Position numbers and translations under genes: made by a program. DNA of 64,000 nt from Roseospira visakhapatnamensis. GTDB taxonomy: Bacteria > Pseudomonadota > Alphaproteobacteria > Rhodospirillales > Rhodospirillaceae. Of the stretch, positions 54,781-63,288 are shown piece by piece. The notes below the pieces were generated by a model that made no database searches, was not told the origin of the DNA, and saw only the letters and a program-made list of their open reading frames with translations. Each line of letters starts with the position of its first letter. Within the stretch, counting starts at the first letter, position 1. The stretch is from positions 62,001 through 126,000 of the forward strand of contig NZ_JACIGK010000009.1 in assembly GCF_014197915.1 (NCBI RefSeq), in the 5' to 3' direction.

Positions 54781-55593
54781 ATGATCGAAGCCGTCGCCCG
54801 TTCCGAACCCCAAATCCTCCTGCACGGTCCGGAGGGCTTCGCGGCCATGCGCGCCGCCGGGCGCCTGGCCGCCGAGACCCTGGACTTCATCGCCCCGCAC
54901 GTGGTCCCGGGCGTCAGCACCGAGGCGCTGGACCGCCTGTGCGCCACCTTCATCGCCGATCACGGGGCGGTCAGCGCGCCGCTGAACTACAAGGGATTCC
55001 CCAAGAGCATCTGCACCTCGGTCAATCACGTGGTCTGCCACGGCATTCCGGGACCGAAGACGCTCAAGGACGGCGACATCGTCAACATCGACGTCACGCC
55101 CATCCTGCACGGCTGGCATGGTGACTCGAGCCGCATGTATTACGTGGGCGCCGTCGGCGTGAAGGCCCGCCGCCTGTGCGAGGTGACCTACGAGGCGATG
55201 ATGCGCGGCATCGCCGCCATCAAGCCCGGCGCCACCCTGGGCGACGTGGGACATGTCATCCAGACCTTCGCCGAATCGCAGCGGTTCAGCGTGGTTCGCG
55301 ACTTTTGCGGGCACGGCGTCGGCCGGGTGTTCCACACCGCGCCCAGCGTCATGCATTTCGGCCGTCCGGGCACCGGGCTGGAACTGCGCGAGGGCATGAT
55401 CTTCACGGTCGAGCCGATGATCAACGCCGGCCGTTTCGAGACCAAGATCCTGGCCGACGGCTGGACCGCCGTCACCAAGGACCGCTCGCTGTCGGCCCAG
55501 TTCGAGCACACCATCGGCGTCACCGCCGACGGGGTCGAGATTTTCACCGAGTCCCCCAAGGGGTGGCACGCTCCGCCCTACGAGGGCGCCTGA
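54781..55593 (+). CDS. map: type I methionine aminopeptidase
   Basis: A 270-residue MetAP that removes the initiator Met from nascent proteins. Metal ligands are in VNIDVTPILHGWHGDSSRMYYVG (first and second Asp; split at HGDSS), FCGHGVGRVFHTAPSVMHFG (His), FTVEPMINAG (Glu) and AQFEHTIGVTADG (Glu). VCHGIPGPKTLKDGDIVNID contains the substrate His. It is a normal class I length without N-terminal extension. The ATG follows ATGAACGAAGTCTC, and an earlier ATG lies out of frame. Confidence 0.95.
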   Translation: MIEAVARSEPQILLHGPEGFAAMRAAGRLAAETLDFIAPHVVPGVSTEALDRLCATFIADHGAVSAPLNYKGFPKSICTSVNHVVCHGIPGPKTLKDGDIVNIDVTPILHGWHGDSSRMYYVGAVGVKARRLCEVTYEAMMRGIAAIKPGATLGDVGHVIQTFAESQRFSVVRDFCGHGVGRVFHTAPSVMHFGRPGTGLELREGMIFTVEPMINAGRFETKILADGWTAVTKDRSLSAQFEHTIGVTADGVEIFTESPKGWHAPPYEGA

Positions 55594-55631
55594 GCGCCCG
55601 GGTCCCCGCGCCGCCCTCGGAGGTCACCGCC

Positions 55632-56360
55632 ATGCCCGCCCGATCCGGTCCCATCGTCATTCTGACCGGCGCCGGCATCTCGAAGGAATCCGGCCTGGAC
55701 ACCTTCCGGGACGCCGGCGGCGTCTGGAGTCAGGTGCGCCTGGAGGACGTGGCCACGCCCGAGGGCTTCGCCCGCGACCCGGTCCGCGTCCAGGCGTTCT
55801 ATAACGACCGCCGGCGCGGCCTGCTGGGCGGCGCCGTCCTGCCCAACGCCGCGCACGAGGCGCTGGCGCGGCTGGAACGGGACTGGGACGACGACGTTCT
55901 GCTGGTCACCCAGAACATCGACGACCTGCATGAGCGCGCGGGCTCCCGGAACCTGCTCCACATGCACGGGGAACTGCTCAAGGCGCGTTGCGGTCACTGC
56001 GACACCGTCCATGACTGGCGCGCGGACCTCGGCGCCGGGGATCCCTGCCCGGCCTGCGGCGCCGGCGGCGGCATGCGCCCGCATGTGGTCTGGTTCGGCG
56101 AGATCCCGCTGTACATGGACCGCATCGTGGACGCCCTGGACCGCTGCGCCCTGTTCATGTCCATCGGCACCAGCGGCACGGTCTATCCGGCGGCCGGCTT
56201 CGTCGCCGAGGTGCGCGAGCGCGGCCGGGCGCATACGGTCGAGTTGAACATGGAGCCCGGACACGGGGCCTCGCTGTTCGCCGAGATCATCCTGGGGCCG
56301 GCCACCGCCCGGGTGCCGGCCTATGTGGAGCGCCTGCTGGCCGAGGGCATCCCCGGCTGA
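55632..56360 (+). CDS. cobB: NAD-dependent protein deacylase (sirtuin, CobB type)
   Basis: A 242-residue Sir2 enzyme that removes acetyl or succinyl groups from lysines using NAD+. Features are ILTGAGISKESGLDTFRD (NAD loop), FYNDRRRGLLG (the Y-x-x-R pattern of class III desuccinylases), VTQNIDDLHERAGSRNLLHMHGEL (split at HERAG; catalytic His in HMHGEL), zinc cysteines CGHC and CPAC, and HVVWFGEIPLYM. The start follows CGGAGGTCACCGCC. It lies about 40 bases after map on the same strand. Confidence 0.92.
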   Translation: MPARSGPIVILTGAGISKESGLDTFRDAGGVWSQVRLEDVATPEGFARDPVRVQAFYNDRRRGLLGGAVLPNAAHEALARLERDWDDDVLLVTQNIDDLHERAGSRNLLHMHGELLKARCGHCDTVHDWRADLGAGDPCPACGAGGGMRPHVVWFGEIPLYMDRIVDALDRCALFMSIGTSGTVYPAAGFVAEVRERGRAHTVELNMEPGHGASLFAEIILGPATARVPAYVERLLAEGIPG

Positions 56361-56428
56361 CGACGGGCGCGGCGCCTCCCCCAGCCCGTCCGTTGTGATC
56401 GCGCCGGACGCGGCGTATAACCCCTCGC

Positions 56429-57481
56429 ATGCGCATCCTGTTTGCCGATGACGGCGTGCCCTACGACGGGCGGACGCCGGTCGAGGACCCCCTGGGCGGT
56501 GGCGAGCGCGCCGTCGTGGGGCTGGCCCGAGCCCTGGCCGCGCGCGGCCATCGGGTGTCCGTGGCCACCCAGATCATCGACCCGGCCAGCGTGGATGGCG
56601 TCGGCTGGCTGCCGCTGCCGGTGGACGCGCAGGACGACTCGTTGCCCGAGACGGTGGACGTTCTGGTCGCCGTGCGCCGGCCGTCGCTGCTGCGCCTGCC
56701 GGTGCGGCCCGGACGCAAGGCCCTGTGGGTGCTGGGCGATCCGACATCGCTGACGCGCCCGGCGGTGCGCGCGCGGCTGCTGCATCACCGGCCCGACCTG
56801 CTGTTCGTCAGCGAAAGCCAGCGGCGCGCCTGGCCGGGGACCGGGGGGCTGACCGCGCATGTGCTCACCCCGGGGGCGGCGGCGCCGTTCCTGGCGGCGG
56901 ACCCGGACCCCGACCCGCCGGCGGTCGCCGTGAGCACGGTGCACCCGGCGCACGGCCTCGACTGGTTGCTGGACCGCTGGGAAGCCGGCATCGCCCCGGC
57001 CGCACCGGACGCGCACCTGCATCTGTACTCCGTGCTGCTGACGGCGGGGCTGAACGGCCAGCCGGTGCCCGCCGACATCGCCCACCGGGTCGACCGGGTT
57101 CGTGCGCTGGCCGATGCCGGGGTCTCGGTGCTCGCGCCCGGGCCCGACGCGGCGCTGGCCGACGCCTGGCGGCGGGCGCGCGTGTTCCTGCATCCGGGAT
57201 CATCCGGTGACCATGCCTGCTGGAGCCTCGTCGAGGCCCAGGCCGCCGGCCTGCCGGCGGTGGCGCGGTCGCTGGGCGGCGCCGCCGAGCGGCTGGTGGA
57301 CGGCGAGACCGGGCATCTGGCGCCGGACGACGCGGCTTTCGAGAACCTGGCGGCGATGCTGCTGACCCAGCCGGGGGTGGCCGCCAACCTGTCGACCGGA
57401 GCGCGGGACCCGGCCCGGCGCCGCCCCTGGGTGGACGTCGCCCGCGACCTGGAAGCCCACTGGCTCCGGTTTGGACGCTGA
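56429..57481 (+). CDS. glycosyltransferase family 4-like protein
   Basis: A 350-residue GT-B-fold protein. The N-terminal half opens MRILFADDGVPYDG and has PLGGGERAVVGLARALAARGH (Gly-rich acceptor loop, split at RAVV). The C-terminal half has WSLVEAQAAGLPAVARSLGG and AAERLVDGETGHLAPDDAAF, the E-x7-E-type donor site of family 4 (E of VEAQ and the ETG segment). The sugar and acceptor are unknown. It is the first of three transferases between the sirtuin and pyrC, starting about 70 bases after the sirtuin. Confidence 0.78.
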   Translation: MRILFADDGVPYDGRTPVEDPLGGGERAVVGLARALAARGHRVSVATQIIDPASVDGVGWLPLPVDAQDDSLPETVDVLVAVRRPSLLRLPVRPGRKALWVLGDPTSLTRPAVRARLLHHRPDLLFVSESQRRAWPGTGGLTAHVLTPGAAAPFLAADPDPDPPAVAVSTVHPAHGLDWLLDRWEAGIAPAAPDAHLHLYSVLLTAGLNGQPVPADIAHRVDRVRALADAGVSVLAPGPDAALADAWRRARVFLHPGSSGDHACWSLVEAQAAGLPAVARSLGGAAERLVDGETGHLAPDDAAFENLAAMLLTQPGVAANLSTGARDPARRRPWVDVARDLEAHWLRFGR

Positions 57482-57493
57482 CGACGGATCCCC

Positions 57494-58471
57494 ATGCGCC
57501 TTCTGTTCATCACCAACAGCCGCATCGGCGACGCGGTGCTGTCCACCGGCCTGCTGGACCACCTGATCCGGCGGCACCCGGACGTGTCCGTCACCGTCGC
57601 CTGCGGCCCGGTGGCGGCGCCGCTGTTCACCGCCGTGCCCGGGCTGGAGCGCGTTCACGCCCTGCGCAAGCGGCCCCGCGCCGGGCACTGGCGGGCGCTG
57701 TGGGCGGCCTGCGCCGGCCAGCGCTGGGACCTGGTGGTGGACCTGCGCGGCAGCCCGGTTCCGTGGCTGCTGCGCGCTGGCCGGCGGCTGCGGCCCACGG
57801 TCGATGGCCGGGCGCCGCTCCATCGGGTGCGGCGCATCGGCTCGGCGCTGGGGCCGGCGGGACTCGCCGATCCACCGGCGCCCCGGCTGTGGACCACCCC
57901 CGAGGACGACGCGGCGGCCGCCGCCGCCTGGGCGCGCGCCGGGATCACCGACGCGGAGCCCGTGCTGGCGCTGGCCCCCACCGCCAACTGGATCGGCAAG
58001 ACCTGGCCGGCCGACCGCTTCGTGGCCCTCGCGCGGCGGCTGACGGCGCCCGGCGGCGCGCTGCCCGGCGCCCGCGTGGCGGTGTTCGGCGCGGCCGGCG
58101 AGCGCGACGCGGCGGCGCCGGTGCTCGACGCCCTGGCCGGGCCCGGGCTCATCGACCTGGTGGGCGGCCTGTCGCTGCTGGCGGTGGCCGCCGCCTTGCG
58201 GCGCTGCGCGCTGTTCGTCGGCAACGACTCCGGGCTGATGCACATGGCGGCGGCCAGCGGCGTCCGCACCGTGGGCCTGTTCGGGCCATCGCGGGACGAG
58301 CACTATGCCCCCTGGGGGCCGCGGGGTCGGGTGGTGCGAACGCCCGAGCCCTACGCGACCCTTTTTCCGCCCGATTTGGATCCCACCCGTGTCGGCAGCC
58401 TGATGGGAAGCCTGACGGTGGACACGGTCGTCGCGGCGATCGCCGCGCCCTGGGATGCGACGGCGCCGTGA
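57494..58471 (+). CDS. glycosyltransferase family 9 (heptosyltransferase-like)
   Basis: A 325-residue GT9-type transferase. The start MRLLFITNSRIGDAVLSTGL is the classic heptosyltransferase N-terminus (R-x-G-D). VVDLRGSPVPWLL follows. The C-terminal domain has LAPTANWIGKTWPADRFVALA (nucleotide-binding PG/xxx-x-KxWP motif) and CALFVGNDSGLMHMAAASGVRT with VGLFGPSRDEHYAPWGPRG. It probably adds heptose or another sugar to lipopolysaccharide core. It lies 12 bases after the preceding transferase, so they share an operon. Confidence 0.85.
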   Translation: MRLLFITNSRIGDAVLSTGLLDHLIRRHPDVSVTVACGPVAAPLFTAVPGLERVHALRKRPRAGHWRALWAACAGQRWDLVVDLRGSPVPWLLRAGRRLRPTVDGRAPLHRVRRIGSALGPAGLADPPAPRLWTTPEDDAAAAAAWARAGITDAEPVLALAPTANWIGKTWPADRFVALARRLTAPGGALPGARVAVFGAAGERDAAAPVLDALAGPGLIDLVGGLSLLAVAAALRRCALFVGNDSGLMHMAAASGVRTVGLFGPSRDEHYAPWGPRGRVVRTPEPYATLFPPDLDPTRVGSLMGSLTVDTVVAAIAAPWDATAP

Positions 58472-58701
58472 CCCTGGGTCTTGCCTGACCCCGGGGCGTG
58501 CCCCTGGGAACGGCGCGGACGTGGACCGCATTTGCGTCCAGGGATGGTGGCGCGCCCGTTGACCCGGGTGGGCTTTTGCCGTGAGATGGGCGCCCGCCCC
58601 CCGGTCCGCCGGACCGGTTCGGCCCCGGGGAGAGGGTCGACCCCGCACTGAACCATGGTCCAGAGATCGGACCGCTGGACGTTTTCATGGGAGCCCCTCT
58701 G

Positions 58702-59739
58702 ATGGATCCGCGCGTGCTACAGGCGATCACCGGTGACGCGTACGGCGGCACGGAGCGTTTTTTCGAGCGCCTGGTGATGGCCCTGCATCGGGACGGCATC
58801 CAGCAACTGGTCATCCTGCGCGCCATCGAGGATCGCGTGGAACGGCTGCGGGACGCCGGCCTGCATCCGGTGCCGATGACCTTCGAGACCCTGGAGTTCC
58901 TGGTGCGCCGCCGGGTGCGGCAGCATGTGAAACGCTTCCAGCCGGGCCTGGCGCTGGCCTGGACGCCCGACGTGGTGCCCATGCTCACCGGCATGGGCGT
59001 GCCGGTGCTGGGGCGCTGGGCCAACGGCCGGCCGCTGGACCCCTATCGCCACTGCCAGCATCTGCTGGTGCACTGCGGGGACGATCAGGCGCTGCTGCTG
59101 GAGGCCGGATGGCCGGCGGACCGGGTCCACCTGCTGCCGCCCCTGGTGGATCAGGCGCCCGAGCCGGCGGTGGCGCGCCGCGCCCTGTTCACGCCGCAAC
59201 AGGCACCGCTGATGTTCGCCGCCGTGCGCATGACCGAGCGGCGCGACCTGCACACCATCCTGCGCGCCCTGCAACGGCTGCCCGACGTCTACCTGTGGAT
59301 CGCCGGCGACGGCCCGGAGCGTGATGCCCTGGAACACACAGCCTACGAACTGGGCATCAAGCCCCGCGTGCGGTTCCTCGGCTGGCGCGACGACCTGGGG
59401 GCGCTGTACGACGCCTGTGATTTGGTCCTGTGCACCGGCAGCGACCGGGTGCCCGACCACGCCGCCGTCGAGGCCTGGGCGCATGGCAAGCCGGTGGTGG
59501 CCGTGGGACACCTGGATCGCCAGTCGGTGTTGCGTCCCAACGAAAACGTGGTGGTGCTGCCCGGCGACGACATCCTGACCATCGTCCAGGGCCTCAAGTG
59601 GGTGCTGGCCGAACCCGGCGCCTTGCAGACCCTGGGGGCGCGGGGCGCGCATGTGTTCGGCCAAGGTCATACGGAGGCCCAGGTGCTGGCCGCCTACCGC
59701 GACCTGTTCGAACACCTGGCCCGGAACGAGGGCGCCTGA
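58702..59739 (+). CDS. glycosyltransferase family 4 protein
   Basis: A 345-residue GT-B transferase. GDAYGGTERFFERLVMALHR (N-terminal Gly-rich acceptor site), FAAVRMTERRDLHTILRALQ with VYLWIAGDGPERDALEH (donor site), RVRFLGWRDDLGALYDACDL, and DHAAVEAWAHGKPVVAVGHL (E-x7-E-like region) identify family 4. ATG 58702 is used because GGGAG (58690-58694) is properly spaced before it. The ATG at 58687 overlaps that site. A 230-base gap separates it from the previous transferase. The sugar is unknown, and cell-surface polysaccharide assembly is likely. Confidence 0.82.
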   Translation: MDPRVLQAITGDAYGGTERFFERLVMALHRDGIQQLVILRAIEDRVERLRDAGLHPVPMTFETLEFLVRRRVRQHVKRFQPGLALAWTPDVVPMLTGMGVPVLGRWANGRPLDPYRHCQHLLVHCGDDQALLLEAGWPADRVHLLPPLVDQAPEPAVARRALFTPQQAPLMFAAVRMTERRDLHTILRALQRLPDVYLWIAGDGPERDALEHTAYELGIKPRVRFLGWRDDLGALYDACDLVLCTGSDRVPDHAAVEAWAHGKPVVAVGHLDRQSVLRPNENVVVLPGDDILTIVQGLKWVLAEPGALQTLGARGAHVFGQGHTEAQVLAAYRDLFEHLARNEGA

Positions 59740-59759
59740 GCGCGGAGAGGGACGATCCC

Positions 59760-61106
59760 ATGCTGAACGATGCCGTGACGCCCGGTCCCGTCGACATGCT
59801 GCTGCGGGGCGGCACCGTGATGACGTCCTCCGGACGGCGGCGGACCACCGTGGGCGTGCGCGGCGGCCGGGTGGTCGGCCTGGATCTGCCCGAGGCCACG
59901 CCGGCGCGCGAGACCCTGGACCTGGCCGGGCTGCACGTACTGCCCGGGGTGATCGACAGTCAGGTGCACTTCCGCGAGCCCGGCCTGGAGCACAAGGAGG
60001 ACCTGGAAAGCGGCACCCGGGCCGCCGTGCTGGGGGGGGTGACGGCCGTCTTCGAGATGCCCAACACCACCCCCAACACCGACACCCCCGAGGCCCTGGC
60101 CGACAAGCTGGCGCGCGCCGAGGGCCGCGCCTGGTGCGACCACGCGTTCTTCCTGGGGGCCACGGCCGGCAACGCCGACCGGCTGGGCGCCTGGGAGACC
60201 CGGCCCGGCTGTGCCGGCGTCAAGATCTTCATGGGCTCGTCCACCGGCTCGCTGCTGGTCGAGGACGATGCCGCGCTGCGCCGCGTGCTCATGGGGGGAC
60301 GCCGCCGGGTGGCCGTGCATGCCGAGGACGAGGCCCGCCTGCGCGCCCGCCAGGCCATCGCCGCCAAGGCCGCCGACGCCTCCGCCCACCCGGACTGGCG
60401 CGACGAGGACACGGCCATCACCGCCACCCGGCGCCTGCTGGCCCTGGCCAGGGAGACCGGCCGTCGGGTGCATGTGCTGCACGTCACCACCGCCGAGGAA
60501 ATGGACCTGCTGGCCGAGGCCCGGGACCGGGTCACCGTGGAGGTCACGCCCCAGCACCTGACCCTGGCGGCGCCGGACTGCTACGAGGCGCTGGGCAGCT
60601 TCGCGCAGATGAACCCGCCGATCCGCGCCGCCCGCCATCGCGAGGCCCTGTGGCGGGCCTTGCGCGACGGCGTCGTGGACGTGATCGGATCCGACCACGC
60701 GCCCCACACCCGCGAGGAAAAGTCCCGGCCCTACCCGCAAAGCCCCTCGGGCATGCCCGGGGTGCAGACGCTGGTGCCGGTGATGCTGGCGCATGTGGCC
60801 GCCGGGCACCTGACCCTGGAGCGGTTCGTGGACCTGACCAGCGCCGGCCCAGCGCGGATCTTCAACATCGCCGGCAAGGGGCGCATCGCGCGCGGCTACG
60901 ATGCCGACTTCACCGTCGTCGATCTGGCCGCCGACCGGGTGATCGACAACGCCTGGATCGCCAGCAAGTGCGGCTGGACGCCCTACCACGGCCTGCCGGT
61001 GACGGGCTGGCCGGTCATGACCATCGTCCGTGGCCGGGTGGTGATGCGTGAGGGCGAACTGTTCGGTCCGCCGTCCGGACAGCCGGTGCGTTTTCAGGGG
61101 GTGTAG
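59760..61106 (+). CDS. pyrC: dihydroorotase (class I type)
   Basis: A 448-residue amidohydrolase that closes N-carbamoyl-aspartate to dihydroorotate in pyrimidine synthesis. Metal and substrate sites are in GVIDSQVHFREPGLEHKEDLESGT (split at REPGL; H-x-H variant QVHFREPG), CAGVKIFMGSSTGSLLVEDD, AVHAEDEARL, HVLHVTTAEEMDL, VTVEVTPQHLTL and VIGSDHAPHTREEKSRPY. The KIFMGSSTG segment and the length mark the group of bacterial DHOases that also includes AllB-like relatives, but SDHAPHTREEK favours dihydroorotase. Ribosome site GGAGAGGGACGATCCC. It ends inside the reading frame of the opposite-strand islet gene. Confidence 0.9.
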   Translation: MLNDAVTPGPVDMLLRGGTVMTSSGRRRTTVGVRGGRVVGLDLPEATPARETLDLAGLHVLPGVIDSQVHFREPGLEHKEDLESGTRAAVLGGVTAVFEMPNTTPNTDTPEALADKLARAEGRAWCDHAFFLGATAGNADRLGAWETRPGCAGVKIFMGSSTGSLLVEDDAALRRVLMGGRRRVAVHAEDEARLRARQAIAAKAADASAHPDWRDEDTAITATRRLLALARETGRRVHVLHVTTAEEMDLLAEARDRVTVEVTPQHLTLAAPDCYEALGSFAQMNPPIRAARHREALWRALRDGVVDVIGSDHAPHTREEKSRPYPQSPSGMPGVQTLVPVMLAHVAAGHLTLERFVDLTSAGPARIFNIAGKGRIARGYDADFTVVDLAADRVIDNAWIASKCGWTPYHGLPVTGWPVMTIVRGRVVMREGELFGPPSGQPVRFQGV

Positions 61107-61371
61107 GGGGCCTTGGATTACCCAAAACCTGATCTATCAGGGCGCTCAGCTTTTCCGTTCCGATCTTCGTTGAAACAGCCTTCAGGACATCACCGCCCAG
61201 CCGGCGCAAGTGGGCGTGAGGGATCTCTTTTCCGACGTCAGCCTCAGCTGCCATGACTTTCAACTGTTCAAGAATACTTTCCGGTATTTCTATATTTATG
61301 TTGGTCGTGTTCTGTTCATTCATCACCACCTGTGAAGAGTCGTGAGCATTTATGCTTCCAACGCTTATCAT
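61015..61371 (-). CDS. unknown protein of low-GC islet, tail antisense to pyrC
   Basis: A 118-residue hydrophilic protein I do not recognise. Residues 1-83 (MISVGSINAHDSSQVVMNEQ, then IEIPESILEQLKVMAAEADV and LKAVSTKIGTEKLSALIDQV) are low-GC and look like a two-helix soluble domain. From residue about 86 (NPRPPTPPENAPAVRTADRT onward) the frame runs through the 3' end of pyrC in antisense and is Pro/Arg-rich, so the native C-terminus was probably lost or replaced at an insertion junction. Start 61371 follows GAGGCGGCAAG. It lies 19 bases after the membrane gene stop. Both proteins share a similar opening (ISVNNSH and ISVGSINAH). Confidence 0.55.
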   Translation of the reverse strand: MISVGSINAHDSSQVVMNEQNTTNINIEIPESILEQLKVMAAEADVGKEIPHAHLRRLGGDVLKAVSTKIGTEKLSALIDQVLGNPRPPTPPENAPAVRTADRTVRPHASPPGHGRWS

Positions 61372-61390
61372 CTTGCCGCCTCGTGTTGAA

Positions 61391-61936
61391 TTAGTTTTTT
61401 GATGGTACGTCACCTTCAACCAAAGAAACACGCGACCTGTCGCGTGCGATGATTTTATCTATGGTCATATTTTCACTTTTCAGGGATTGATCTATCGATA
61501 TGTTGTATGTTGCTGATATCTTTTGCTCCATGGCTTTTGTTAACGCCTCCATAAAGCCTGTTATTACGCCTCTGTCTTGGGAAACGACACTGTAACGATC
61601 ATTGTCACCCGAAACAAATGTACCATAGTGCAGGGTAACTTTTTTCTTCTTGAAATTTGGATTCAAAGCCCAATAAATCCATGAAAATAATAATAAAACG
61701 AGCGATATGTAGGTCGCGTCTTCGAGATCACGTTCACCATCAGCATAAGCGCCCCCTACAGACAAGGAAACAACTAATAATACAAAAAACATATACCGAG
61801 CAAGCCTCGGGTTTCTTTTTCTGTGCCTATAAGATAGCGCTGTCTGGACTGTTTTTCTAATAAACTGAGTGGAAAATTGAGTTACTTGATGCTCTCTGCG
61901 GATCAAAATATGGCTGTTGTTGACTGAAATTTCCAT
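61391..61936 (-). CDS. unknown two-helix membrane protein of low-GC islet
   Basis: A 181-residue protein, low-GC and AT-rich in codon use compared with every neighbour. Layout: residues 1-45 are a polar N-terminal domain (SVNNSHILIRREHQVTQFST), about 48-64 membrane helix 1 (MFFVLLVVSLSVGGAYA), about 74-91 helix 2 (ATYISLVLLLFSWIYWAL), and 95-181 a cytoplasmic domain with KVTLHYGTFVSGDNDRYSVV and GVITGFMEALTKAMEQKISA. The last part resembles the DUF6232-like arrangement (a strand-rich domain followed by a helix ending in an AI-type segment), but I am not certain. The start follows GAGAGTTTTAACCG. It is the first gene of the islet operon. Confidence 0.6.
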   Translation of the reverse strand: MEISVNNSHILIRREHQVTQFSTQFIRKTVQTALSYRHRKRNPRLARYMFFVLLVVSLSVGGAYADGERDLEDATYISLVLLLFSWIYWALNPNFKKKKVTLHYGTFVSGDNDRYSVVSQDRGVITGFMEALTKAMEQKISATYNISIDQSLKSENMTIDKIIARDRSRVSLVEGDVPSKN

Positions 61937-61950
61937 CGGTTAAAACTCTC

Positions 61951-61980
61951 TATTTAGCCTGGGCTGCAAGGCAAAAACAA
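61951..61980 (-). promoter_or_regulatory. possible promoter of the low-GC islet
   Basis: On the minus strand TTGTTT (complement of 61975-61980), 18 bases, TAAATA (complement of 61951-61956), about 15 bases before the ATG of the membrane protein. Confidence 0.3.
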
Positions 61981-61999
61981 AACCGAGGCCCGCAAGAAG

Positions 62000-62053
62000 A
62001 CACGACAAATTTTAGGCTTTCGCGCAATGCGAAGCAAGAAAAAGCTGTCGTGT
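62000..62053. repeat. nested inverted repeat at islet boundary
   Basis: ACACGACA (62000-62007) and TGTCGTGT (62046-62053) enclose a second pair GCTTTCGC (62016-62023) and GCGAAGC (62029-62035). The element lies exactly where GC content returns to the genome level before the CidA-type gene. It may be a terminator, an attachment-like site or an operator. Confidence 0.45.
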
Positions 62054-62167
62054 GTCCATAAACGTAATGCAGGGGTTGGAAACTCGGCCATCGTCAAGCC
62101 GCCGCAGGCATGGTATCGGCCGCACCCAGCCAGAGACGCCCCTCTCACACGGACCGGAGCCCCCGCC

Positions 62168-62545
62168 ATGTTGCCCATGATCGCCCTGTTGCTCGTCTTC
62201 CAGTTGGCCGGCGAGGCCCTGCGCCATGCGCTCGCCCTGCCCGTGCCCGGTCCGGTGCTGGGCATGCTCGGGCTGCTGCTGGCGCTGGCGCTGCGCGGCG
62301 CCTGGATGCGCCGGCGGCGCGCCGACGGCGCCGTCGTGCCCGAGGCGCTGGAACGGGTCACCGCCACCCTGCTCGAGCATCTCTCCCTGTTGTTCGTGCC
62401 CGCCGGAGTCGGGGTGGTCACCCACCTGTCCCTGCTGGCCAGCGAGGCCGTGCCCCTGGGCGTGGCGCTGGTGGCGAGCACCCTGCTGGCGGTGGCGGCG
62501 GGCGGCCTGCTGATGGCCCGCGCCGTCCGGCGCCGCGCGTCATGA
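62168..62545 (+). CDS. lrgA: CidA/LrgA family holin-like membrane protein
   Basis: A 125-residue membrane protein with about four helices (MIALLLVFQLAGEALRHALA, then VPGPVLGMLGLLLALALR, LLEHLSLLFVPAGVGVVTHL, and LGVALVASTLLAVAAGGLLM). PVPGPVLGM and LSLLFVPAGVGV are the signatures of the CidA/LrgA family, holin-like proteins tied to murein hydrolase control and, more recently, to pyruvate and small-metabolite transport. CidA versus LrgA cannot be decided from sequence. Start 62168 has CGGAGCCCCCGCC before it. Its stop overlaps the LrgB-type gene (ATGA). Confidence 0.88.
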   Translation: MLPMIALLLVFQLAGEALRHALALPVPGPVLGMLGLLLALALRGAWMRRRRADGAVVPEALERVTATLLEHLSLLFVPAGVGVVTHLSLLASEAVPLGVALVASTLLAVAAGGLLMARAVRRRAS

Positions 62546-63261
62546 TCGCCGAGCTGTCCGACATCTGGGTCTATCTGGCCCGCGACCCGCTGTTCGGGCT
62601 GACCCTCACGGTGCTGGCCTATCTGGCGGCCGACCAGGTGTACCGGCGCCTGGGCATGCATCCGCTGGCCAACCCGGTGTTGTGGTCGGTGGTGGCGCTG
62701 GCCCTGGTGTTGCGCGGCACCGGCATTTCCTACGAGCGCTATTTCGAGGGCGCGCAGTTCATCCACGTGCTGCTGGGGCCGGCGACGGTGGCGCTGGCGG
62801 TGCCGCTGTACCGGGCGCTGGGCACGGTGCGCCGCCAGTGGCGCGGACTGCTGGTGGCGCTGCCGGCCTCGGTGCTGGTGGCCTCGCTGGGGGCGGTGGC
62901 GCTGGCCGGCGCGCTGGGCGCCGGGGAGGCGACGCTCGCCTCGGTGGCCCCCAAGGCGGTCACCACCCCCATCGCCATGGGCATCAGCGAACGCCTGGGC
63001 GGCCTGCCGTCGCTGACCGCCGTCTTGGTGATCCTGACCGGCATCCTCGGCGCCGTGCTGGGACCGCCGCTGCTGTCGTGGCTCAAGGTGCGCGATCCCC
63101 GCGCCCGGGGCGTGGCCCTGGGCGCGGCGGCGCACGGCATCGGCACCGCCCGGGCCTTCAACGAAAGCCCGGAGACCGGCGCCCACGCCAGCCTGGCCAT
63201 GGGCCTGGCCGGCGTGTTGACGGCGATCCTGCTGCCGCTGGCCTGGACGCTGATGGGATAG
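62542..63261 (+). CDS. lrgB: LrgB/CidB family membrane protein
   Basis: A 239-residue polytopic protein (about seven helices) of the LrgB family that works with the CidA/LrgA protein. Signatures are LLGPATVALAVPLYRALGTVR (split at ALAVP), APKAVTTPIAMGISERLGGLPS (split at AMGIS) and RGVALGAAAHGIGTARAFNES, the last being the conserved GxAxHGxGTAxA block. It overlaps the upstream gene by four bases, confirming a two-gene operon. The transported compound or regulatory role is not defined here. Confidence 0.92.
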   Translation: MIAELSDIWVYLARDPLFGLTLTVLAYLAADQVYRRLGMHPLANPVLWSVVALALVLRGTGISYERYFEGAQFIHVLLGPATVALAVPLYRALGTVRRQWRGLLVALPASVLVASLGAVALAGALGAGEATLASVAPKAVTTPIAMGISERLGGLPSLTAVLVILTGILGAVLGPPLLSWLKVRDPRARGVALGAAAHGIGTARAFNESPETGAHASLAMGLAGVLTAILLPLAWTLMG

Positions 63262-63288
63262 GCGACCGGCGCCGCCGGCCCGCATCCG

